Notes under the pieces: model-generated
What the model saw: the letters and a program-made list of their open reading frames with translations, nothing else
Told to the model about the DNA's origin: nothing
Database searches by the model: none
Shown: positions 41,196 to 52,904 of the stretch, in pieces
How positions within the stretch are numbered: position 1 is the stretch's first letter
How the letters are laid out: every line of letters begins with the position of its first letter
Origin: Eledone cirrhosa
Lineage: Eukaryota; Mollusca; Cephalopoda; Octopoda; Eledonidae
Direction of reading: 5' to 3'
Assembly (NCBI GenBank): GCA_964016885.1
Contig: OZ024742.1
Span: forward strand, 117,108,323 to 117,172,322
DNA: 64,000 nt
Program-made: the position numbers and the translations under genes

Positions 41196-41324
41196 ATTAC
41201 TCAAATTTGAGTTGCAGCCATCATATGACATAAATCATAAATATATTAACTGAATTGTTATGGCCCAAATGACTTTCTTTTATTCCCTAAAATAGTGATT
41301 ATTCAAACAAGTAATACAAAGGTA

Positions 41325-41542
41325 TATACACAAACTAAGTCACCTAGCATTGTATATACGTAGTTATATATACAAACTAGGGCACCTAGTATTTTATATA
41401 CACAGGTATATACAGAAACTAAGGCACCTAGCATTGTATATACATGAACTAAGTTACATAGCCATGCATATCCACCAAGTGAAGTACATAGCTATCTATA
41501 TACACAAAGTAAGTTACATAGCTGTATATGCCTAGAAACTAA
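41325..41542. repeat. Degenerate minisatellite, AACTAAGTYACNTAGC units
   Basis: About seven imperfect units of 28-38 bp built on ACTAAG(T/G)CACCTAGCAT plus TATATACA. The 61-codon frame with repeating YIH motifs is an artefact of the array. Confidence 0.75.
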
Positions 41543-41680
41543 GATATATTCCATCATTTCTCTCAAGTAATTTTAGTTTTCTTTACTTTTGATATATAGA
41601 TAAATAATGAATAAACAATGTTTATTAGGTCATGGGATGCCATTGTTATCTCATATATTACATTATTTCTTTTGTTTCAG

Positions 41681-41778
41681 GCGAATTTAAAGATGCATGG
41701 GTTTACAAAGAAAAGTTTTGGATTGATTTGTTATACACAATGAGAGGGGCAGTTAGTTTAGCTTTTTTGCTTTTGTAA
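41681..41778 (+). CDS. Candidate exon (terminal or internal), unidentified
   Basis: A TTTCTTTTGTTTCAG acceptor ends at 41680. Entered with two bases (GC), the frame runs 31 codons, EFKDAWVYKEKFWID then LLYTMRGAVSLAFLLL, to TAA at 41776. A possible donor GTTAGT at 41755 would make it internal. It is phase-compatible with 507-567 (split codon AGC). No homology is recognised. Confidence 0.22.
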
Positions 41779-41799
41779 TACAGAATATAAAGACATTTT

Positions 41800-42770
41800 A
41801 ATGAATGTGTCAACAGGTTGATAAGACATGTAATGATGTACTACAGAGATTTTATGCCCTGCGCTGAATGTTTCAGATTTATTTATTTCAAACCAGCCCT
41901 TTCAAACCTTATGTTTAAAATATATATGTTATTGTATATGGCTATTCTTTCATTTTCCACCAATTTTAATATGTTTTCCCAATGAGAAAACCCATTTATT
42001 CACCTGTTAGAAAACATTGGTTAAGTTTGTAAAATTAGATGCCATTTCAGCTGTATGGATATTTTATTTGGATTATAACTAAATCCACAGTGAAATGATT
42101 TATTCAATGAAAGAAATGTTTCAGATTTGAATTTCAAATTTCAAAGCTGTTTATGCATTTTAGATAAATGCTGTAGCACAGTCTTTTAAAACACTGCCCA
42201 AGAGTGAGTTCCTAAGATATGCATCCTTTATTAATTTTACAGAAAAGTGAAAGCTCAATTTTGTAAGGTTTCTATTTTTTGGGTAATCGAATCATGTTGT
42301 TGTTCTTTTTTATTTTTACTTGTTTTATTACAGCTAGTGAAGTTGAAAATCTTGCTAGATGATTGCCAAATAATATAATCCTCCACAATGCTTGGGATGA
42401 AGCTTTAGTTTTCGAATGCATAGATGATGCAAATGTAGCATAAAGTATGAATGATTGTGATGCAAAATATTACAGAAGTGATGTTTTATGGAATTTTTTG
42501 AAATCTTTGTCACTTGTCACTGAAAAATGGCAGGAAAAGATTCAAGTATCTGTCTTAAGTTATAGAGGTTTTTCATGTAATATCATACTCTAATGCTCCT
42601 GAAGATATCTTGGGAAAAAATGAAAGTGTTAATTATACATGAATAAATATGGTAACATACAAACTTACTGAAATGTAGCTAAAAACTATAAAACATCTAT
42701 GAAAATTTATGCTAATTTTTCCATCATTTTTCCATCATTTCCGTTCAAGTTAGTTGGCAACACTGCAAAA
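41800..42770. other. AT-rich DNA, no gene seen
   Basis: An acceptor-like TTTTATTACAG near 42333 is followed by only 14 open codons. Nothing else can be supported. Confidence 0.35.
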
Positions 42771-42780
42771 TGATTGAATA

Positions 42781-42831
42781 TAATATATATATATATCCAC
42801 ACATGTACATATATATATATATATATATATG

Positions 42832-42876
<45 letters not shown>
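42781..42876. repeat. (TA)n microsatellite with TGTACATG palindrome
   Basis: TA arrays around ACATGTACAT and GTACATGTAT segments. Confidence 0.9.
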
Positions 42877-42879
<3 letters not shown>

Positions 42880-43140
42880 TTTATGTAAATGGTAAACAAA
42901 AGTAGCAAAATTAAAGGCACAGTACATTAAGAAATACATTAATTTAATGCTTGAAATAGCAGGAAGAGAGTCTTAACCTTTCGGACACTAGTTCTTCATC
43001 AGAAGATAGATTTAGAAATAGAAGATAAATAGAAAATAAAGAGTGATAAGAGGAAGTAAATGGTAAAAATTAGGGGAAAAAATGAGGGTAGAAAAAACAC
43101 ACATGCGTATTCAATTTGCCATCTTGTAGAGTGGCTAGTC
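42877..43140 (-). mobile_element. Penelope-type dispersed repeat, copy 2
   Basis: The reverse complement carries, in order, TTGAATACGCATGTGTG, TTATTTTCTATTTATCTTC, the hammerhead core, TATTTCAAGCATTAAATTAA and TGTACTGTGCC, matching 12571-12798. Confidence 0.7.
42970..43007 (-). ncRNA. Minimal type I hammerhead core, copy 2
   Basis: Minus strand: stem I ATCTT (43007-43003), CTGATGA (43002-42996), stem II GAAC/GTCC around TAGT with one mismatch, and GAA. Stem III is AGGT where copy 1 has ACGT, then T and AAGAC. Stem II here and in copy 1 carry different single changes, pointing to an ancestral perfect GGAC/GTCC stem. The changed stem III suggests this copy is inactive. Confidence 0.45.
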
Positions 43141-43689
43141 AACGGTATCTCACTCATTAGAGAGGTTTAGGAATGGAGGTAATCAATGTATATGTGGGGT
43201 AGACATGTGAGTATGTTTGTGTGTGTGAAGGTGTGTTCGTATGTTTATAGGAGAATCCTTAGACCATGACTCTGGCTGCTGAGAGAGCGTGGATGCGTGA
43301 GTGAGCATGCATGCGGGAACTGACCGATCTAAGGGCTGTATAAGAATGTATATGAATTTCTACATATACGTACATACACACACATAGCAGCAGCCAAGAG
43401 AGGCTGTGTAGAAAAGAGGAGGTTGTGAAAATGGTAGTAGCCAGTATATTTCATTACCTGGTATGGTCATAAGAAAAGTTGCTTAGCTTCTCATATGACA
43501 GTACAGTGGTACAAACATAAATGACAAAGCTGCAAAGTTTGAGGTCATTATGTGCCTGGAGGTGGATAAAGCCAAGAGGTGGTAGGGATGGAGGAAATGT
43601 TAGGAAACATTCAATACCAATGATGCCACAGCTGCAGCACTGAATGCCACGTGAACACAGACAAATGCACAAGAGAAACAAGCACATAT

Positions 43690-43990
43690 GGACATGAGCA
43701 CAGGAATGTGCATTGGTGGTGTATGTGTAGGCAGGTGCACATATGTGTGCATACATCCAAAATATGTGCAGAATATTCACAATTCTCTCATGGGATATGT
43801 TAATAGCATTGGCTATCTGATTTATAGTCAATCGCATGACAGCTATCACCATGTAGTAAACATGGTCAATGTTTTCCTCAGTGGTGGCAGTAGCAACCAT
43901 GTCAGTATGAATGCCCATGGGAGCTAAGCCCTTTTTCTGCAGGTACTAGATAACATTACAATGCCAAATTTGGTCCATTTTTAAGAGATT
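43690..43990 (-). pseudogene. Mariner transposase N-terminal relic with internal deletion
   Basis: Minus-strand frame: YLQKKGLAPMGIHTDMVAT joined directly to ATTEENIDHVYYMVI, then RLTINQIANAINISHERIV. This is the order of the two mariner helix-turn-helix domains, with roughly 40 residues between them deleted in frame. Nothing of the catalytic domain follows. It is a different subfamily from the 28.5-kb mariner. Confidence 0.75.
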
Positions 43991-44164
43991 TCGCTACCAA
44001 CTACTTTCGTAGCCTTATTTGAACAGTCAGGTATCAGTTTACCTGGAAATAAACAATGCAGTTATTAATAAAAAGAGTTGAAAACTACGCATGCAAGATT
44101 CCACAGCTCTAGCATCATTGCTTTATAGTCAGCCCAGGAACGTTTCAGCCCACTCTCATATATA

Positions 44165-44735
44165 TCATCCATTCATCATCTTTTTTATGTCTTTTTTTCA
44201 TGTTTGCATGAGTTGGATGGGCCCTTCTCAGCACCGCATCTCTACATCCATCGCAGTCCTTTGTCATCTCCTGTATGAGTTTCAGTGAATGAGGTCAGCT
44301 CTTACAACATCTGCCCAGGTCTTTCTTGCTCTACCTCTACTGTGGCTTCCTTCCACTCGCATTTCCTGGCACTTCATCACCTAACAACCATTGTTCATGT
44401 GCATCACATGTCCATACCAATGCTGTTTTTTCTCCTGCTACTAGCTCAGATTCCTCTTAAGCCTAACTTCTCCCTCATCTCGTTTAAGCTCTGCCTGTCT
44501 CTCACATTTAGATTGCACATCCAATGGAGCATGGTTGTTTCGTTTTTCTCCAGTCTACGCATGTTCTCTGCAGTCACAGCCCATGTTTCACTATCATGCA
44601 GCATTGCACTTTGCACATAGGTGTCATACAGCTGTTCTTTTGTACGTAGGGAGAAACCTTTTGTGGTCAAAAGTGGGAGTAGCTCTCTAAACTTTTTCCA
44701 TCATATCCATATTCTAGCTATTATGCTCTCATTAT
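44165..44735 (-). pseudogene. LINE relic of the 7.0-8.9 kb family
   Basis: The 74-codon frame KGFSLRTKEQLYDTYVQSAM, LHDSETWAVTAENMRRLEKN, MLHWMCNLNVRDRQSLNEM is clearly related to the 7495-8637 RT tail (KGFSLKMKGRLYDACIRTAM, MLRWMCNSNIRERQS). It is followed by a decayed 3' UTR ending near 44170 with TTTCATGTTTGCATGAG. Confidence 0.8.
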
Positions 44736-45109
44736 CCAATTTTAAACATGGTATTTAAAAATGTTGTGGTATGTGTGTCCTAGAAGGAAGTGTGTATCTA
44801 TGAGAGCTAAAATCTTTTTTCCAGCATTAGTTTTGACACTGAAAGGGAAAGAAGAAGGGAGAAGCAGATTTTTTAAATCTAGTTCTGAGTTTTTTTCTTA
44901 TTAGTATTTGTGGAGTGGCCTGGAGAGTAATATATATCTTCACAGGAGTCACTTTTGCCTAATGCGGTATTATAGTACAAGGCTGCTCATTCGAAAATAG
45001 CTTGGTTTGAAGAGAGATTAGAGATCTGCTTGCTAATATTTTTAACTAAATTTTTGAAGTCTATAGTGGGATGGCAGGAGTTTTTATTTATTCATTAAAA
45101 CCCTTACTT

Positions 45110-45310
45110 ATGGTTTTGGATCTGGGGTATTGACGCAAATACAAGTGAGCAAAATAGGGTTCCTCCAAACGGTTTTTTGGAGCAACATTACTTGCTAGAG
45201 TGCATAGCTCAGAGATCTGAGATTTGCTCCAGGTAGAGATGTTACTTTTCCAGAGATGTTACAGCTCTGATACTATGGAATGTGGTTAGAATGTTATCAC
45301 ATGTCTATAA
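45110..45310 (+). pseudogene. LINE 3' relic related to 48610-49150
   Basis: GGTTCCTCC, TTGGAGCAACATTACTTG, AGAGTGCATAGCTCAGAGAT and ACAGCTCTGATACTATGGAA are the complement of blocks at 48840-48990. There is no frame left. Confidence 0.6.
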
Positions 45311-45379
45311 TGACAGTCTTGCACACCAATTCATATTCCTCTTTAACCCAGTTTCTCTGTCAGTTCCTCCAGGCTCTGC

Positions 45380-45462
45380 CACACACACACACACACACCC
45401 TCTTTCTCTCTCTCTCTCACTCTCACATACATATATATATATATATACATATATACATATAC

Positions 45463-45530
<68 letters not shown>

Positions 45531-45548
45531 GTATATATATGCATGTGT
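45380..45548. repeat. (CA)n(TC)n(TA)n compound microsatellite
   Basis: CA, TC, then TA/TACATA over about 170 bp. Overlapping frames in both strands are artefacts. Confidence 0.95.
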
Positions 45549-45559
45549 GTATGAAGGTG

Positions 45560-46640
45560 CATGAAGAATCATAAAACAATATTAAAAAATATACTATATA
45601 AACGTGAAAAAAGGTTTAAAAGCTACATACAGCTGGGATTTAAAATTAATAGAAATAAATTCAGGAAAATGTTTAACATTGAAGGATTGAAAATCAATAG
45701 AATGCTTCTATAATATAGATATCAAAGAAATGGATTTCATAATACACAATATCAGTAAATTCCTGCAGAAATTTAAGAAATGTTGACAGTATTATTTGAT
45801 TTTTTTAAATGTTCATCTATATTTTATTTTGATTTTTGTAAGTTGTTTCATACTAACATGATTTTTTTCGAAAAATAAATATATATTAAATTTTCAAAAT
45901 GAAATTAAAAAAGAAGGAAACACTGATATGTTTGTGTTGATTTTTGTTATGCAAGTGATTCTTTATTTTTCCTCTTTAATCTAAAAAAATCAACCAAATA
46001 TATTTGCTAAATAAATTGAGTACAGAAAAGAGAGTGTGTGTGTATATAGAGAAATCTGCAAAGAAAAAATAAGGTAATATATGATGCAGTTTTATCTTGA
46101 GTTTAAAATGTCACAAGTATTGATATCGTGACAAAAAAAAATGGTTTCTTTCAAGTTCTGGAAACTTATTCAACTATAAAATTAAAACTCATCCCAGCAT
46201 TTTAATTTACTCTGTGTATATATATCTGTGCGTGTATGTGATAGAAATCCTTGTATCTATTCCTACTTGTAATATATAAAAGGAAGGGATATAGTCAGTT
46301 TGTTTATTCCAAATCTAGAACTATTATCTAGTTTGTATCAGCTTGGATCATGTTCAAATACAATCAACATTGTCCCAGTCATAATATTTTATCTTATTTC
46401 ATCATAGTATAGCTAGGACTACATTATTCTGATGTGCACTTTTTTTTCTTTTAAAATAGCAACACATTATTTGACAGATATTTGGCTGCTGTTTCTAGCT
46501 GGTTAAATGACCACACAAAGGCTCCATCATATTTTACTGTTGATGATTAGATCTGCTTCACAAAATCCTATCTGGGCTTCACCAACAACTACTACTACTC
46601 TTTTTTTTTAGCAACCTCTGAAGAATAAGAAATATTCTAC
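45560..46640. other. AT-rich DNA, no gene seen
   Basis: Around 65-70% AT, with scattered AATAAA motifs (45886, 46010) but no frames, splice pairs or repeat matches I can support. Confidence 0.35.
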
Positions 46641-46654
46641 TCCCACAAGATTTA

Positions 46655-46815
46655 AACTGGACATATCTGGCCAGAATTCTCTCATCTCTTTCTGTTCAAA
46701 CTGGCTGTAACCAGCCACTCGTACTGATGTTAAGGTATTGTTCTCAAAATAGATAATATCAAAATCTCATAGACTCATTATTATGTGAAAATATAATAGT
46801 AAAAGGTTAAAACTA
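46655..46815 (-). mobile_element. MITE fragment, family of 2582-2794
   Basis: ATATCTGGCCAGAATTCTCT, CTTTCTGTTCAAACTGGCTG, AAGGTATTGTTCTCAAAATA and the GTAAAAGGTTAAA end match the reverse complement of 2600-2780. Confidence 0.75.
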
Positions 46816-47092
46816 GAAATATAAAACATTAGTAGTATCTTGCTTGAATCTCTTATCATTTCACTTTCTTTATATAGATAAAGGAATACAGAAAAACATT
46901 TGGTTTTTCCAAATGATTAGAATTTATATATGTTTTTATATAAAGAAATGGATTGTGTTATTTTAATTTGACAATTGGAGTAAATATCAATTTACAATAA
47001 ACTTAAAATAAAACAGTATCCAACTAACACAAAAACAAAAAGTCAATAGATAAATGAACAACTAAAGATGTATGTACATATATATAGATATA

Positions 47093-47310
47093 TATCATCA
47101 TCATTTAACGTCCATTTTTCCATGCTAGCATGGGTTAGACGAGTTGTCCCGTTGCGAGTCAAGTCAGATCAGATGACGGTGTCTTACTCATACAGAACAG
47201 TTTCAGGCTTGTTTTCTATGGCTGAATGCCCTTCCTAATGCCAATCACATTTACAATGTCGACTGGGTGCTTTTTACCATGCCACCAAAAAGACCACTTT
47301 GCCTCATATA
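47093..47310 (-). mobile_element. SINE/LINE 3' tail
   Basis: ATCATCATCATTTAACGTCC, ATGCTAGCATGGGTTAGACG, GGCTGAATGCCCTTCCTAA and TGGGTGCTTTTTACCATGCC: the shared tail, head missing, abutting a TA/TG run. Confidence 0.8.
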
Positions 47311-47754
47311 TATATATGTGTGTGTGTGTGCTTATATATATGTATGTATGAAAAAAAAAATGTATAATACATGTATGTATATATATATAATAATAATGAT
47401 AATAATAAAAAGGATGATTTGTTAAGTCTTCATTATGTTTATTGAGTAGTGACGCACTTTTCGCTATTGAGCGGCTCAAGGTTCGATCTGTATCGATCTG
47501 GCCCGACTGGAATCAAAAACTGATTGTACTTTTTTTGTGGTAATAACAGAATGAATCTCTTAAGGATTTGAAATAGTATATAACGATTAATATTCATTTA
47601 TGGTGGTCAGGTTTAGTTCGTTTTGATTAAAGGTTTTGCTAGAAGGAATGTTTGGGTATGTGTGATAGGTGAAGGGGAGAATTATAATGAAGAGATGGTG
47701 GAAGAGAGATGGTGGGGGAAAGCAAACCCTAAATATATATATGTATGTGGTAAA

Positions 47755-48095
47755 GTGAAGACACCCTTTGGTCATGGATGACCATGGGATTTGCACCTAG
47801 AAAATTCTTTCCTAGGCACAAGTTTAGGCAAGGTTGTTTGGGGAAGACCAGCAGTTGCCCTTGCATACCAGGCTCCTCTTCTCCATGCTACCGATGTTGT
47901 CTAAGGAAAACACAATGGCTGATACAACTTGACACCAGTGACATTGCAACTCATTTCTACAACTATGTAAATTGGAGCAGCATGAAATTAAGTGTCTTGC
48001 TCAAGGACACAACATATCACCTGATCCAGAAATCAAACTCACAACCTCATTATTGCAAGCCCAATTCTCTAACCACTAAGACACACCTTCATATA
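47755..48095 (-). mobile_element. tRNA-headed SINE, family 3 variant
   Basis: Minus-strand head is at 48095-48010 (complement of CAAGCCCAATTCTCTAACC and GAAATCAAACTCACAACC). The body has GACCAGCAGTTGCCCTTGC, and the distal end is GGTCATGGATGACCATGGG. The plus-oriented relative is at 60948-61262. The 116-codon frame is an artefact. Confidence 0.8.
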
Positions 48096-48111
48096 TATAT
48101 ATATATATATA

Positions 48112-48195
48112 TCAGAAGATCCCGTTAAGGGTGAAACCAGCGATTCTTTGCTTAAACTTTAATCTGTTATTTTAATAAATATATATATATATCTC
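48112..48195 (+). mobile_element. Second copy of the CAGAAGATCCCGTTAAGG terminus
   Basis: Nearly identical over about 75 bp to 19333-19405, including the AATAAAT(AT)n end, and flanked by TA runs on both sides. It is a very short 5'-truncated insertion. Confidence 0.75.
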
Positions 48196-48609
48196 AAAAC
48201 TTGATCAACAAGATCCATGGCCTCATTCGTTTAACGAGTAGGGCGGAGCCCATCAAATTGGACCGAGGAAACAATGTTTCCATTGATGTTTCCAATTGCT
48301 AATACTATCTGTCGGCAGAAATACACACACACACACATCTATAATGACATTTATGTAATAATCCTCTTCACAGTTATGGTATCATGCAAATGTTAGTACA
48401 CAAGGAATTGTATTAATAATTAGAGCTGGACACAAAGAGATATGTCACTTCATCTGACTCATATAGATTGATTGATTCTGAATTTGGTAGCATTTGTAAT
48501 GGTCTGACAGAGTGACGTAACCCTTTTCGTCCAGCTATAATTAGTTACACAATTCCCTTGGTATAAACGTGTATGTGGAGTTCAAATCCCACTAGGATCG
48601 ACTTTACCT

Positions 48610-49150
48610 TCTTCTTATTTGCCCACTTATTCCTGAAAGGGTCATGATGGCAAAGTCCTCAAACACTCCTTCCAGCGGGTCCTGTCAGAAGTAACCATCT
48701 CCAACTGATCTGGCTGGATCCCCAAACGAGACCAGCCAGGCTCATGCATGTTATCAACCATCTTGCTTGGGGTCTACCTCTGGGTCTCCTGCCTGTTGGT
48801 TTTGCCCATAAAATTTGCTAGTGGTTCTTTCCTGGGACTTTCTAACCACATCCCCATAGTATCTGAGCTGTGATTTCTCAATTCAGAGAATTTGTGGCTC
48901 TACCTAGAGTGACTTTCTGATCTCTGAGCTATGCACTCTATTGAGTAATGTTACTCCAAAGACCCTTCAGAGGAACCCCATTTTGGCTGTTTGTATTCAT
49001 GATTGCATTTTTTTGGTCATTACCCAAGATTACACCTACCTCCCTTCTTCTGATTACTGAATGCTGAAGCTGGTGTATTATCAATCCAGCTCCTTCAAGC
49101 CTTGCCCTTAATTCAGCATAAAGTGCTAAATTGGGATGGTAAACTGAGTG
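48610..49150 (-). pseudogene. LINE C-terminal relic
   Basis: The minus strand yields AKPTGRRPRGRPQARWL (a basic GRRPxGRPxxRW box found near LINE C-termini), preceded by YG-G--KVPGK pieces and, further upstream, the 45110-related blocks. Stops and frameshifts are frequent. Confidence 0.6.
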
Positions 49151-49639
49151 TGTCAAACAGGATGCCTTTTGGTATTTTTTGTGGTGTTTTACATTTTGAC
49201 TTTGTATTCTAATGAGCTTTAATCTAATGGCCAGTTTAACCCCATCATTTATCCCTTTTTTGCCTTTAGTGCTCTAAATTGTTGCAAGCATTTAGGCCAG
49301 ATTTTCAATTTAAGGTTATCTACCTCCCTCCTTTACTATCTCCTCTCAGAGGCTCTGAAAATGTAAAGAATCATGGACCCTTCTCCCACCTTGACTAAGC
49401 AACTATAAAAAAAAAAGAGAGCTAAATTTCTTTTATTCACAACTGAAGTAGCAGTAACAGTTGAATTATTATGGAGGTTATGATTATAATAAACAGTTTT
49501 AAAAAGTATGTTTAAATATTCATTGAGCCTAGAGTTCATCACTTCAGAGTGTATCTCAGTACTAAGTGACACAGGGTTTGAGATCATTCCAATCCATTGC
49601 AAGATTAACTACCAGTTACTGCTGGTATACAATTTTTCA

Positions 49640-49716
49640 GCTGAGTGTATTACTCAAGGACAGAACAGACTACCAATTCAAAGATCAAACCCATTACCTT
49701 ACAAATAGAAATAGGC
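49640..49716 (-). mobile_element. SINE head fragment, family 3
   Basis: GTGTATTACTCAAGGACAG, CAAAGATCAAACCCATTACC and CACTCTAA remnants match the head region of 47755-48095 in the same orientation. Confidence 0.45.
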
Positions 49717-49719
49717 ACT

Positions 49720-50460
49720 CTAATATCTTGGATGCACTCTTTTGAATTTTAAACAAATTCTAAATCCCTACATTAAGAAACTAAATTACAATGAAAAAAG
49801 TAGTTTTAAAACACTTTCATGTTGTGTGCTACAGAAATCTCCATAAAATGTTTAACATTAAATAAATGAAAGTGAAATCATAATGTTTATTTATATTAAA
49901 ATATCCCTCATTTTTGATATTAATGATGACTTTAATATCAACATTGCTACTATTATTAACTTCATTTTCATAGAATGTTATCAGCTTCATCACTTAGATG
50001 GGGAGTTTTTCATTTTAGATTTCTTTCCAGGTTAAAAATGAAAAACATTGTGTTTGTTTTGTCTTTCTAAATGTGTGTGTATTGTGTATGTGTGAATATA
50101 TATATATGTGTGTGTGTGTTTGAATTCAGAGCCTTTCTGGCATTGTCAGAAAAAGAATGAAAATGATAACTTATTTTTTTTAATGAATAATCTCTCAATA
50201 AATTGAAATAAATTGAAATAAATTGAAAAGCAGTAAAGATTTATGGATCTGATAAAAACAAAACAAAACAATATTTCTAAATCTCTTAAATATATAAACA
50301 AATGGCACTATATTTTATTAGTATAAAACATTTGGTAGTAAAATTTAAAATTATTGTTATTCAGAATTTAAAATTATCATTTACTAAACTGCTAGAGAGA
50401 CAGAGAGAATTGACTGAAAATGTACAAAAATCTGTTTTATAAAGAAGTTTTAAATAAAAA
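49720..50460. other. AT-rich DNA, no gene seen
   Basis: Contains a three-unit ATAAATTGAA tandem at 50199-50228 and a short TG run near 50104-50120. Nothing else. Confidence 0.4.
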
Positions 50461-50462
50461 TA

Positions 50463-50590
50463 GAGGAGCAGAGCCGTGTGGTTGAAGAGTTCATTTCACA
50501 ACCAGATGGCTTCAGCTTTATTCCCACTTTATTCTCCTACTATAGCCATAGGTTGACCAATGCCTTGTGAGTGAAAGAAGTGGGGAACAC
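50463..50590 (+). mobile_element. tRNA-headed SINE fragment, family 4
   Basis: GCCGTGTGGTTGAAGAGTTC head and CATAGGTTGACCAATGCCTT then GTGAGTGAAAG match 32700 and 33735. Confidence 0.6.
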
Positions 50591-50820
50591 TAACATAGCA
50601 TGATTAATAATAACGGTGATTATTAAGATGTTTATGTTTAATAAATTTCACCTCCACGGTAAAACGTGTAATATTCGCCCCCAAAGAATTTCTCGGCTTA
50701 TGTACATAGTTAATGAATATAAATTAGTCAATTAATATTTCTAATAATTTTGTTGTACTTGTTTATTCTTTTTTAAATCTTATTCAACTAGCTGAAAAAT
50801 ATATTTTTCTTCTTCTTTAG

Positions 50821-50914
50821 CCAGTCTTGTTACAATTATAGGTTCCTGCATGGTATTGGAAATGATGGAGGCTTGAGATACTTTGTGTTCAACTTGAAAA
50901 TATCGCTTCACTGA
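50821..50914 (+). CDS. Candidate terminal exon, unidentified
   Basis: A long pyrimidine tract (TTTTTCTTCTTCTTTAG) ends at 50820. Entered with one base (C), the frame runs QSCYNYRFLHGIGND then GGLRYFVFNLKISLH to TGA at 50912-50914. That phase fits the exit of 14795-15002. A second frame (entered with two bases) is also open for 17 codons, so the reading is not unique. No polyadenylation signal stands out downstream, and no family is recognised. Confidence 0.25.
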
Positions 50915-51407
50915 ATATGACATACGACAGTCGAGATTTTCAAATGTCATTATAACTAATCTTACTGTCAGAAAAACAAACTGATATCCATCAATACGAT
51001 TCTAAAACCATTTATGAAAAACAGAGGTTATTTTTATAAAAATAAGATAATACAAGTGAACATGTGAAGAGGGTGTAGAGAGGTCGTGGTGATGCTTCTC
51101 ATAAACCAAATATCCCAGTCACAATTACATGCAATGAGATGGACAGACAAACCATAAAGTTTTTCCTTGACAACCACTATTCCCTATTGATTTATATACA
51201 TCATTTATGTAGTGGATTACTGAACAAATTACCTAGAGCATTGAACAAAATGCCTGTGATATTTAGTGATAGCTCTTTACAGACTAAGTTCAACCTTTTT
51301 TTCACCAGTTGATAAAGTAAAATACTGATGTTAAAACAACTGACAAATAGCCACGCCCCAGGATTTGTGTCATTGCACCAATATTATTAATTGATATTAG
51401 ACATAAA

Positions 51408-51500
51408 TGGATTAGCAGTATCAGTAGAGTGTAAAACAAAAAGATTTTCAGTTTTCTACATTCTGAGTTCAAATTCTGCCGAGGTCAACATGCTGATGTT
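51408..51500 (+). mobile_element. tRNA-headed SINE head, family 1
   Basis: AATGGATTAGCAGTATCAGT and CTGAGTTCAAATTCTGCCG, truncated after the B-box-like segment. Confidence 0.65.
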
Positions 51501-51509
51501 GGTTTATTT

Positions 51510-52900
51510 TGTATGATTATTCAATACTGTAGAATATATATGGAACATTTGGCGACCCTAATGTCACATCAAAGTTTCCTTTTTTTACTGCTTTCAAAAC
51601 CCGAATTCAGTCATGTGACCATTACTCAGAATTTTCTTGATGATCAGTTTACACTTGGAGAGAAAATGAGTTTGCCAGCAAAGTTTGTTTTTTTATTAAG
51701 TTTTATAGTTAAGTTTTCATCCATTTATCCATGCTAATACTTTAAAATTATGTTTTAAAAGGTTACTTATAAAAGTAAACAAGCAACAATTTTTTTTATT
51801 TTTATTATAACCTAGTAACATTTTTCACATTTTCATTCATCTTCAAAATGGCAAGAGTCAGTGAACTCAGTTTCCAGTTTCCTCTCTACTTCTTCAATCT
51901 TTCGCAACAACAACAAGTGAAGAGAAGAAGAATATTATCATTCTCAGAAGGACAACCTCTGCATCTCCATTGCACTTTGAATGAAGCCGATGTATGTGTG
52001 TGTGTGTGTGGAGGGGGGGGGGGGGCTGAGATGTTGCTGTAGTAGGTCCCTTGACTCCACATGCTTCCAGCTACCTGAATGCTGGTTGCTTCTCCCTCTA
52101 CACCAAGCTAAACCTGATAATCAAGTGGACCCTAGCTGGATTATCCAGAAGTGATGGAAAGAGACCAGGTGGTATTAGCCTTTGTCGCTGAGTAAGAGGC
52201 TGATATATCATCTGGGACACCACAGTCAGTGACTCTTTTGTGCCCTCCCATATCATAGATGCTGCAGTAAATGTGAGGGTTATTGTTTTATTGCAAAATG
52301 GAATAAAATCAAAAAAAACTAGGAACTATCAAACAATCATTTTTTCCATCCTGTGGTGTTTGAGACGTTTGGTGGAGCTGTGCCACTGACAGGGAAGTTC
52401 TTGTTATCATTGGCTACTCCTTTTACCAAGGTGCGAGGTGATGCTTATGGGGGTGCCTAGTTGTTTCAACGTCTTAACCACGCCATCACATGCGGTAATG
52501 CTGTGAGCATGTTGGCTTGCCTCAAATATTTCTATTGACCTTTGTGATATGCAACCGACTGTCACACTTGGTGGTGAATTGATGGTCGTTTTTCTTTTTG
52601 TTTCCTTTTTTTTTCTTTCTCTCGATTTGATCATATATTTTGGTGCGTTGTATTTGTAAGGTTCCTAGCAACAGTTAATTGTATTTATTATATGTTTATA
52701 TTTTCATTCTGAAAGAATTGTGAACAATTTGTAATGTTATTCATACAACTGTGAATTAAAAGCTTGAACTGAAAATCAAACTGTATTGCAAGGAATGTCA
52801 TCGTTATTTTGATTCCCAGTCTGTTTCCCATGTCAGTTATTTTGTCAAAATAAGATCACATGGGCTCAGAATCAAAGAAGAAGGATACTGCACCACAGGG
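51510..52900. other. No gene seen
   Basis: Includes a (GT)n(G)n tract at 51992-52025 and a moderately GC-rich block at 52030-52660 that looks like old transposon sequence. A 75-codon minus frame there (52407-52634) shows no recognisable motif. Confidence 0.35.
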
Positions 52901-52904
52901 TAGG

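Noticed and set aside
41325..41542. CRISPR-like repeat array
   Set aside because: Units are imperfect, spacers are not unique, and the context is eukaryotic; it is a degenerate minisatellite.
42333..42380. Another acceptor-like site followed by an open stretch
   Set aside because: Only 14 codons, with no donor or polyadenylation signal; too weak to list with the other exon candidates.
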